DNA of 13,490 nucleotides, taken from Bacillota bacterium. Its GTDB lineage: Bacteria; Bacillota; Clostridia; Peptostreptococcales; Anaerovoracaceae. The notes under the pieces are model-generated. The model saw nothing but the letters and a program-made list of their open reading frames with translations, was not told the origin of the DNA and searched no databases. The stretch spans positions 1-13,490 of the forward strand of contig JAEEOX010000211.1 of the NCBI GenBank assembly GCA_016284485.1, read 5' to 3'. A program made the position numbers and the translations under genes. Shown in pieces: positions 1-5,561 of the stretch; the stretch's first letter is position 1, and the number at the start of each line of letters is the position of its first letter.

Positions 1-108
1 GACGGCCAGGCTGAACTCACATGCCAGTTCTGCCGCAAAAAATACCATTTCGGCAAAGACAAGCTGCTGGAGATACTGAGCCGCTACACAGACGGCAAGG
101 AAGCGTGA
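1..108 (+). CDS. hslO: Hsp33 redox-regulated chaperone, C-terminal fragment
   Basis: This is the last 35 codons of a gene that starts before the window; the stop is TGA at 106-108. The fragment reads ...LTCQFCRKKYHFGKDKLLEIL..., which matches the end of Hsp33. In that family a C-terminal CxxC pair (here CQFC, residues 8-11 of the fragment) supplies two of the four zinc-binding cysteines of the redox switch, followed by a conserved Y-x-F segment and a short helix. Hsp33 is a cytoplasmic holdase chaperone activated when oxidation expels its zinc. The first cysteine pair and the chaperone domain lie outside the window, so the identification rests on this short but characteristic tail. The next gene, ddl, starts 40 bases downstream on the same strand, with no terminator visible between them. 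Confidence 0.8.
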   Translation, partial: DGQAELTCQFCRKKYHFGKDKLLEILSRYTDGKEA

Positions 109-122
109 CCTGCGGCAGCAAA

Positions 123-134
123 TATATATATATA
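123..134 (+). repeat. (TA)6 dinucleotide run just upstream of the ddl ribosome binding site
   Basis: Six consecutive TA units lie between the hslO stop and the AAAGGAA ribosome binding site of ddl. The run is short and the flanking bases are also A-rich. It could simply be an unstructured A/T stretch helping ribosome loading. Confidence 0.6.
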
Positions 135-148
135 AAGGAAAAGAACCA

Positions 149-1198
149 TTGATCAAGAAAAAAATTGGCCTGATCTTCGGAGGAAGATCTCCTGAGCACG
201 AGGTATCCCTTTTATCGGCAGCATCGGTCTCAAGAGCCATAGACAGAAATAAATACAGCATCGTTTACATCGGCATCACCAAAGACGGCGTGTGGAAGAG
301 ACTTAACGTCCCCCTGTCCAGGTCAGCTGAGGAGCTCCTTGAGGACGGTACCTGGGAGGACTATGCCGAGGACTTCGACATGGGAATACTCAGGTCTTCC
401 ATAGATTTTGCGCTTCCCATCGTCCACGGACCCTACTGCGAGGATGGCAAGCTCCAGGGCTTCTTCGAGACCATGGGCATCCCCTACGGCGGATGCGGAG
501 TGCTGGCCTCGGCTCTGGCCATGGACAAACTGGCCTCCAAGGATGTTTTCGCCAAGGTGGGATTCCCCATCTGCAGGCACAAGCCCCTCTTCAGCTGGAG
601 GTATTTCTCCCATCCTGAGAAGAGCGAGAGGGAGATCGCCGAGGAGATCGGTTATCCCTGCTTCGTGAAGCCCGCTAACATGGGCTCCTCCGTGGGCATC
701 ACCAAGGTGAAGAGCCCTGAGGAATTCTTCAAAGCCTGCGACATCGCCTTCAGCTATGACAAGAGAGTCATCATCGAAGAGGCGGTGGACGTGAGAGACG
801 TGGAGGTGGCCGTCATCGGAAACGAGGCGCCCTTCGCCGGCGAAGTGGGCGAGATTGCAGTCAGCGCCGATTTCTACGATTACAACGCAAAATACATAAA
901 TGACAAGTCTGAGATGCTGATCCCGGCACCCATTCCGCCGGAGACCAGAGAGGAGCTGAGAGCCCTGGCCGTCAAGGCCTACGAGGCCATAGACGGAGAA
1001 GGCTTCGCCAGGATAGACTTTTTCCTGGAGAAGAGCACCGGGAAGATCCTGCTCAACGAGATCAACACCATACCGGGCTTCACCAAGAGGAGCATGTTCC
1101 CGCTTCTCATGGGCGCGGTGGGCATCAGCTATCCGGACGTGATAGAGAGGATAATTGACCTTGGCTATGAGAGATATAACAATAAAAATAACGGGTAA
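149..1198 (+). CDS. ddl: D-alanine--D-alanine ligase
   Basis: ATP-grasp ligase that joins two D-alanines for the peptidoglycan precursor, in the cytoplasm. The 349-residue length is normal for the family. Visible signatures are the N-terminal GGRSPEHEVS (residues 11-20), HGPYCEDGKLQG (93-104), MDKLASK (125-131), the ATP-grasp segment PCFVKPANMGSSVG (170-183), and LLNEINTIPGFT (301-312), whose glutamate and asparagine bind magnesium. The omega-loop reads FYDYNAKYI (242-250). A Lys-Tyr at this place is typical of D-Ala-D-Ala ligases, whereas VanA-type D-Ala-D-Lac ligases differ here, so vancomycin-type depsipeptide activity is not expected. The start is TTG at 149, preceded by AAAGGAA at 134-140 with suitable spacing, and it gives the expected N-terminus MIKKKIGLIFGG. 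No better start is seen. The 3' end overlaps the next gene by 32 bases, suggesting translational coupling. Confidence 0.95.
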   Translation: MIKKKIGLIFGGRSPEHEVSLLSAASVSRAIDRNKYSIVYIGITKDGVWKRLNVPLSRSAEELLEDGTWEDYAEDFDMGILRSSIDFALPIVHGPYCEDGKLQGFFETMGIPYGGCGVLASALAMDKLASKDVFAKVGFPICRHKPLFSWRYFSHPEKSEREIAEEIGYPCFVKPANMGSSVGITKVKSPEEFFKACDIAFSYDKRVIIEEAVDVRDVEVAVIGNEAPFAGEVGEIAVSADFYDYNAKYINDKSEMLIPAPIPPETREELRALAVKAYEAIDGEGFARIDFFLEKSTGKILLNEINTIPGFTKRSMFPLLMGAVGISYPDVIERIIDLGYERYNNKNNG

Positions 1199-1592
1199 GC
1201 AGATCTATGAGGGCTCTGAAGAGGATCAGATGGAATTCGTCACCGACGGCCGCCTCTATGAGAGAAACGGATACTGCTATCTGGTATATGATGAGAGCGA
1301 GATCTCGGGGATGGCCGGACTCAAGACCACCCTTCGCTTCAACGACAAGTCGCTGAGGATGAAGAGGGTCGGCAAGGACGGGCCCCAGTCGGAGCTGTAC
1401 TTCGAGGAGGGAAGACGTTTCTCCTCCAACTACGAGACTCCTGAGGGATCCCTGGGGATCGAAGTTCTGACCACCGCCGTCAGGAACCTGGTGGACAAGG
1501 AGGCCGGCAAGGGCCGCCTTGACGTGGAGTACGACGTGTCCCTGGACGGAATGGCGGAAGGAAGGAACAGGATCACTATTGACCTTATGTGA
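1167..1592 (+). CDS. DUF1934 family protein (YwiB-like)
   Basis: A 141-residue cytoplasmic protein beginning MRDITIKITGKQ and resembling the DUF1934 family (B. subtilis YwiB), which is predicted to adopt a small calycin-like beta-barrel; the biochemical role is unknown. Family-like features are the opening beta strand ending in GKQ, the YEGSEEDQMEFVTDG segment, the YLVYDESEISGMAG strand pair, the RFSSNYETPEG motif about two thirds along, and the closing strands LDVEYDVSLDG and RNRITIDL. There is no signal peptide or membrane segment. Start choice is uncertain. ATG at 1167 gives the usual family N-terminus, but the GAGAGG at 1145-1150 is rather far (16 bases). TTG at 1155 would add four residues (MTLA) with a 4-base spacing. 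Either way the gene overlaps ddl, so coupled translation is likely. A weak hairpin follows the stop. Confidence 0.82.
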   Translation: MRDITIKITGKQIYEGSEEDQMEFVTDGRLYERNGYCYLVYDESEISGMAGLKTTLRFNDKSLRMKRVGKDGPQSELYFEEGRRFSSNYETPEGSLGIEVLTTAVRNLVDKEAGKGRLDVEYDVSLDGMAEGRNRITIDLM

Positions 1593-1618
1593 TGGCCCCG
1601 CCCTGCGGGGGCATCTTT
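1591..1618 (+). terminator. GC-rich hairpin after the DUF1934 gene, weak terminator or processing site
   Basis: GATGGCCCCG (1591-1600) can pair with CGGGGGCATC (1606-1615) with one mismatch and a 5-base loop. Only three Ts follow, so it is a poor intrinsic terminator. It may partly separate the DUF1846 gene from the upstream genes. Confidence 0.35.
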
Positions 1619-1664
1619 ATGCCGGAGCGGCCCTGACCGGGACCGCAGATATTAGGAGATGATT

Positions 1665-3176
1665 ATGGGAAAGATCGGTTTTGATGCAGAAAAATATCTT
1701 GAGGAGCAGTCCAAGTACATCCTTGAGAGGATCAACCACAAAAACAGCGAGAGACTCTACCTGGAGTTCGGCGGCAAGCTGGTCCACGACAAGCACGCCA
1801 TGAGAGTGCTTCCGGGATTCGACGAGAATGCCAAGATCAAGCTTTTGGAAAAGATGAAAGACCAGGCGGAGATCATAATCTGCATCTACTCCGGGGACAT
1901 CATCAACTCCAAGACCCGCCAGGACTTCGGCATAACCTACGACCTGGAGGTCCTGAGGCTCATCGACATCTACAGGAAGTACCACCTCACCATCAATTCA
2001 GTGGTGGTGACCAGGTATGAACCCTCCCCGCAGGTGGATCAGTTCATCAACCGTCTGGCCCGCCGCGGCATCAAGACCTACAAGCACTTCTTCACCAAGG
2101 GCTATCCCACCGACGTGGATACCATCGTATCTGAAGAGGGCTACGGCAAGAACCCCTACATCGAGGTCACCAAGCCTCTGGTGGTGGTCACCGCCCCCGG
2201 CGGCGGATCCGGCAAACTGGCCACCTGCCTTTCCCAGCTCTACCACGAGTACAAACTTGGCCGCAAGGCCAGGTACGCCAAGTTCGAGACCTTCCCGGTC
2301 TGGAACCTTCCCCTGAAGCATCCCGTGAACATCGCCTATGAGGCGGCCACCGCCGATCTCAGAGACGTGAACATGATAGACAGCTTCCACCTGGACGCCT
2401 ACGGCGAAAAGGCTGTGAACTACAACCGCGACCTGGAGATCTTCCCGGTGATCAAGAGGATCATCGAAGAGATCACCGGCGAGTCCGAGTACCAGAGCCC
2501 CACAGACATGGGAGTGAACCGCGTGGGCTTCTGTATCACCGATGACGAGGTGGTGCAGGAAGCTGCCATCCAGGAGATCATCCGCCGTTTCATGATCGCC
2601 AAGGTAGCCTACAAAAAAGGCAAGATCGACGAGAAGTCGCTGGAGAGATCTGAGCTTCTCATGAAGGACGTGAACGCCACTGAGCTGGACCGCAAAGTGG
2701 TGGCTCCCGCCAGGGACTACGCCGAGTACAAGAGGAACTGCAGCGACAAGTATCTGAACGTCGTTGTCATGGCACTGGAGCTGCCGGACGGCACCATCGT
2801 CACAGGCAGATCATCCAGGAGGATGGTGGCCGCAGGCGCTTGCATCCTCAACGCAGTCAAGAAGCTGGAAGGCCTGCCGGATGAGATGTACGTGATCTCG
2901 CCGGATGTTTTCTCCAACATCCAGAAACTGAAGGTGGACGTGCTGCACCACGACAGGAGTTCCCTGAACGTGGACGACATACTGACGGCCCTGTCGATCT
3001 CGGCGGACATGAACGAGTACGCCAACCGCACCGTGAGGCAGCTCTACAAGCTCAACGGCTGCAAGGCCCACTGCACGGCCATCCTTTCGGACAACGACGA
3101 GCAGAGCCTGAGGTCCATGGGCATCGACGTCACCTGCGATCCCGAATACGTGACCACCAACCTGTACCTGGGCTAG
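1665..3176 (+). CDS. DUF1846 (UPF0371) family protein
   Basis: A 503-residue soluble protein recognised as DUF1846/UPF0371, a family common in Firmicutes and of unknown function. The N-terminus MGKIGFDAEKYLEEQSKYI and the phrases LYLEFGGKL, IICIYSGDI and RQDFGITYDLEVLRLID are characteristic. APGGGSGKLAT at residues 177-187 is a glycine-rich, P-loop-like segment with a lysine, suggesting phosphate or nucleotide binding; that is inference, since it is not a perfect Walker A. Other conserved-looking segments are ARYAKFETFPVWNLPLKHP, DSFHLDAYGEKAVNYNRDLE and TGRSSRRMVAAGACILNA. No signal peptide or membrane helix is seen. The start is ATG at 1665: AGGAG at 1654-1658 is 6 bases away, whereas it touches the alternative ATG at 1659. 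The gene is followed directly by a strong terminator. It could be transcribed with ddl and DUF1934 or from its own promoter in the 72-base gap. Confidence 0.9.
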   Translation: MGKIGFDAEKYLEEQSKYILERINHKNSERLYLEFGGKLVHDKHAMRVLPGFDENAKIKLLEKMKDQAEIIICIYSGDIINSKTRQDFGITYDLEVLRLIDIYRKYHLTINSVVVTRYEPSPQVDQFINRLARRGIKTYKHFFTKGYPTDVDTIVSEEGYGKNPYIEVTKPLVVVTAPGGGSGKLATCLSQLYHEYKLGRKARYAKFETFPVWNLPLKHPVNIAYEAATADLRDVNMIDSFHLDAYGEKAVNYNRDLEIFPVIKRIIEEITGESEYQSPTDMGVNRVGFCITDDEVVQEAAIQEIIRRFMIAKVAYKKGKIDEKSLERSELLMKDVNATELDRKVVAPARDYAEYKRNCSDKYLNVVVMALELPDGTIVTGRSSRRMVAAGACILNAVKKLEGLPDEMYVISPDVFSNIQKLKVDVLHHDRSSLNVDDILTALSISADMNEYANRTVRQLYKLNGCKAHCTAILSDNDEQSLRSMGIDVTCDPEYVTTNLYLG

Positions 3177-3193
3177 CGCAAAAAATCAAAATG

Positions 3194-3226
3194 ACCTCAG
3201 CATGGGATGACCTGCTGAGGTTTTTT
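3194..3226 (+). terminator. Rho-independent terminator of the hslO-ddl-DUF1934-DUF1846 block
   Basis: CCTCAGCA (3195-3202) pairs perfectly with TGCTGAGG (3213-3220), and one further A-T pair closes the base. Six Ts follow at 3221-3226. It lies 18 bases after the DUF1846 stop. Confidence 0.9.
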
Positions 3227-3312
3227 ATGTGTATTATATCTCCCTGATTTACTGCCTATTTCCAAAATATGAAATGAAGCAATACCCAGTGGATTTATAC
3301 TTAAATAAAACG

Positions 3313-3341
3313 AAACCCCGCTGATGCGGGGTTGATTTTTT
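3313..3341. terminator. Bidirectional terminator hairpin between convergent genes
   Basis: AACCCCGC (3314-3321) pairs with GCGGGGTT (3326-3333) around a TGAT loop. On the plus strand GATTTTTT follows. On the minus strand the complement reads TTTCGTTTTATTT after the stem, which suits termination of the LysR gene ending at 3357. It may also act as a backup stop for the upstream operon. Confidence 0.8.
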
Positions 3342-3356
3342 GTTCTGATCGGCCCT

Positions 3357-4229
3357 CTAGTTTATGGCGAAACGCTCCACATAGTTCAGGAAATCCCTGA
3401 TGTAGGAGGGGAATTCTCTGGACTTCCGGTAAGTCAGGAAGATCCCGGTGGTGAACCGGTCGTTTTCCAGCTTGCGCAGCGCCAGACCGTCGGTCTCATA
3501 GGTGTCCTTGACCTCTGAGAAGGGAAGGATGGCGATGCCCAGTCCCTTCTGAGCCATGGTGTAGGCGGTGCGGTTGTCATCGCAGAGGTACTTGTAGCTC
3601 AGGGTCATGTCGTCGGTATCCGATGAGACCTTGATGTAGTCCTGCCAGCGCCTGTTGATGATCAGCGGAAGGGTGGACAGGGTCTCCAGTGAGATGTCGT
3701 CGCCCTCTTCCGGGAGAAGCTCGGCCTTGCCCACGCATGTCAGGTGGTCGTTGGTGAGTTTTTTGAACACGAAGGCGTCGGATATGACGAAGGGAGTCCT
3801 GAGGAAGGCGAAGTCGATCTTGTCATCCCTGAGGAGATTGATGAGCTCGTAGGTGTTGAGCTCCTTGATGTCCACGGACAGATCGTCGGCCTTGTCGTAG
3901 GAGAGGATCATATCGGTGGCAAAACCGATGGACGAGGTGGTGGCTCCGAAGCAGGCGCAGTGAGTGTTTGAGCTCAGGTTGGCCAGCTCCTTGTTCAGGA
4001 GATCGGTCAGGGCAAGGATCTGCTCAGCCCGTGCCTTAAGAAGCATGCCCTCCTTGGTTATGGACACGCCGGAAGATGATCTCTCGAAAAGCTTCACCTT
4101 AAGCTCCGTCTCCAGCATCTGCACCTGATGGGTCAGCGACGGCTGGGAGATGTGGATGGCTTTGGCGGCTTTGTTGATGGAGCCGTACTCGCATATGTAC
4201 AGAAAGTTGGTCAGTGAATAAGTATCCAT
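3357..4229 (-). CDS. LysR family transcriptional regulator
   Basis: A 290-residue DNA-binding regulator. The N-terminal winged helix-turn-helix begins MDTYSLTNFLYICEYGSINK and continues AAKAIHISQPSLTHQVQMLE (about residues 21-40), a typical LysR recognition region, followed by LFERSSSGVSITKEG. A linker helix leads into a periplasmic-binding-protein-like effector domain (about residues 88-290) with GLGIAILPFSEV near the end. The start is ATG at 4227-4229: the minus-strand sequence before it carries AGGA about 9 bases upstream, and this gives the normal LysR N-terminus. An upstream ATG at 4292 in the same frame would add 21 residues but has no ribosome binding site. It is divergent from the TRAP operon, the usual arrangement for a LysR activator and its target, so the effector is probably the transported substrate or its breakdown product. 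The effector itself cannot be read from sequence. Confidence 0.93.
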   Translation of the reverse strand: MDTYSLTNFLYICEYGSINKAAKAIHISQPSLTHQVQMLETELKVKLFERSSSGVSITKEGMLLKARAEQILALTDLLNKELANLSSNTHCACFGATTSSIGFATDMILSYDKADDLSVDIKELNTYELINLLRDDKIDFAFLRTPFVISDAFVFKKLTNDHLTCVGKAELLPEEGDDISLETLSTLPLIINRRWQDYIKVSSDTDDMTLSYKYLCDDNRTAYTMAQKGLGIAILPFSEVKDTYETDGLALRKLENDRFTTGIFLTYRKSREFPSYIRDFLNYVERFAIN

Positions 4230-4470
4230 ATTGATAAATCCTATACTGTGGGCTGCGTTATAACGATGAGCCCTATCCGTGCGACAGATCATGGCACTTA
4301 TTATTGCCGTATGCTACTTTACCTATACTATAACAATTCATGGAAGTAAATAATTATTGAAAAACGCTATAACCATATATGTTTATTATATTATTCAAAT
4401 ACAACGCAGGGGATTAAAATATTCTTATCAATTAGCGCGTTAAAGCGAAATGTTTTTTAGGAGGATAATA
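4230..4470. promoter_or_regulatory. Divergent LysR / TRAP-operon control region
   Basis: A 241-base AT-rich gap between two divergent genes. It contains an 18-base near-palindrome at 4369-4386, a perfect GTTATAAC palindrome at 4257-4264, TATAAC at 4259-4264, 4329-4334 and 4368-4373, and CCTATACT at 4240-4247 and 4322-4329. TTGAAA at 4357-4362 is a plausible plus-strand -35 element, but no well-spaced -10 hexamer follows it; TATGTT (4378-4383) is 15 bases on, and A/T-rich hexamers lie 19-21 bases on. This would fit an activator-dependent promoter. A strong AGGAGG at 4459-4464 serves the first operon gene. The promoter calls are tentative. Confidence 0.6.
4369..4386. promoter_or_regulatory. 18-bp imperfect palindrome, candidate operator
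   Basis: ATAACCATATATGTTTAT equals its own reverse complement at 16 of 18 positions; one symmetric pair is mismatched. It lies about 85 bases upstream of the solute-binding protein start and just after a TTGAAA -35-like hexamer. The centre falls between two bases, so it does not fit the classic odd-length T-N11-A LysR box exactly. It could be the LysR site or a site for another dimeric regulator. Confidence 0.5.
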
Positions 4471-5478
4471 ATGAACATGAAGAAAGTTTTAGTCGTTGTC
4501 CTTGCACTGTGCATGGTATTCACCATGGCAGCCTGCGGCGGCTCAAATGGTGGCGGCGGCTCCACAGAACCCCCTGCAGAGCCTCAGCAGCTCACAATGG
4601 GCACCATGGGTGCTACCGGCGGATACATGATGCTGGGAACAGCCATCGCAAGCATCGTCAACGAGAACATGGGTGACCTGGTATACATCACACCCGTTCA
4701 GGAGTCTCTTGGTTCAGTCGGAAACATCAAGGCTATCGCTTCCGGCGAGAGAGAGCTTGGAATCGCATCATCCAACGTCTGCCTTGACGCTTATGAGGCC
4801 AGAACACCTGACTTCCCCGAGCCGGTAACCAACGTCAGCGCATGGTTCACAGCTCACTATGGAATCACATATTCCGTAGCTTCCCAGGCTTCCGGCATCC
4901 AGACCTGGAAAGACTTCGAAGGCAAGACAGTTGCCATCGGATCCTTCGGCTCCAATGACGCTTATCTGGCAGAGAACATCTTCTTCCCTGCAGCAGGCGT
5001 TGATATCTCCAAAGTTAAGATCGAGTACCTCGGCATGAGCGACGCCTGCACAGCTATCGCAGACGGACAGATCGATGCCTACATCGGTACAGGAGCTCCC
5101 AAGGTATCTGCAGTTCTGTCCCTGACAGAGTCCAGAGAGACCGTATTCGTTCCCATGGATCAGGCTGCCATCGATGCCTGCCTTGACAAATATCCCGAGT
5201 TCATCATCAAGAACATGGAGCAGTCCGACATGCCTGCTATGATCATGGGCGCTGAGTCCTATCCCACAGTAGCTATGAAGCACGTAGTCATCGTGTCCAG
5301 CGACATGGATGAGGATCTGGTCTACAACATGACCAAGTATGTATTCGAGAACCTTGACAAGGTACGTGAAGTTAAGGCTGAATTCGCAGTCATCACTCTC
5401 GAAGAGGCCGCTCAGGGCACAGGCATTCCGCTTCACCCCGGCGCACTCAAGTACTTCCAGGAGCAGGGCGTAGCATAA
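4471..5478 (+). CDS. TAXI family TRAP transporter solute-binding lipoprotein
   Basis: A 335-residue extracytoplasmic substrate receptor of a TRAP transporter. The N-terminus has two lysines, a hydrophobic helix and a lipobox MAAC with the lipidated cysteine at residue 22, then a Gly/Ser/Pro-rich tether (23-40). The mature domain opens with LTMGTMGATGGYMMLGTAIA (41-60), the TAXI-family equivalent of the GTGGTGG..PLG substrate-binding loop, and continues with the family-typical KTVAIGSFGSND, IDAYIGTGAPKVSAV and GIPLHPGALKYFQEQG. AGGAGG at 4459-4464, 6 bases before ATG 4471, decides the start; an in-frame ATG at 4450 lies upstream of that site. The 5' codons look biased towards GCT, GCA, ACA and GTT compared with the GCC/GCG-rich neighbours, fitting high expression of a binding protein. 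TAXI receptors bind organic acids and amino-acid-like anions; the ligand here is unknown. The fused permease gene follows after 83 bases that hold a strong stem-loop. Confidence 0.95.
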   Translation: MNMKKVLVVVLALCMVFTMAACGGSNGGGGSTEPPAEPQQLTMGTMGATGGYMMLGTAIASIVNENMGDLVYITPVQESLGSVGNIKAIASGERELGIASSNVCLDAYEARTPDFPEPVTNVSAWFTAHYGITYSVASQASGIQTWKDFEGKTVAIGSFGSNDAYLAENIFFPAAGVDISKVKIEYLGMSDACTAIADGQIDAYIGTGAPKVSAVLSLTESRETVFVPMDQAAIDACLDKYPEFIIKNMEQSDMPAMIMGAESYPTVAMKHVVIVSSDMDEDLVYNMTKYVFENLDKVREVKAEFAVITLEEAAQGTGIPLHPGALKYFQEQGVA

Positions 5479-5513
5479 GACTCACCAATGACCGGAAATA
5501 GGTAACTTGTATG

Positions 5514-5542
5514 GTTTGGGTGGCCTCTTTGGCCACCCAAAC
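5514..5542 (+). other. Perfect 12-bp intercistronic stem-loop without a T tract
   Basis: GTTTGGGTGGCC (5514-5525) pairs perfectly with GGCCACCCAAAC (5531-5542) around the 5-base loop TCTTT. No run of Ts follows (next bases AAATATATGGG), so it is not a standard terminator. Its place between the binding-protein stop and the permease ribosome binding site suggests it protects the 3' end of the abundant binding-protein mRNA or causes partial read-through, as in many transporter operons. Confidence 0.85.
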
Positions 5543-5561
5543 AAATATATGGGAGAGAACA

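Noticed and set aside
3227..3312. Possible small gene or RNA between the two terminators
   Set aside because: It is an A/T-rich stretch of 86 bases with no ribosome binding site plus start, no hairpin and no promoter-like pair.
4230..4292. ATG at 4292 as the LysR start
   Set aside because: There is no ribosome binding site on the minus strand, and the extra residues precede the conserved LysR N-terminus.
5511..5561. ATG 5511 as start of the TRAP permease
   Set aside because: It lacks a ribosome binding site, and the coding would pass through a perfect 12-bp hairpin. ATG 5562 has GGGAGAGA at proper spacing.
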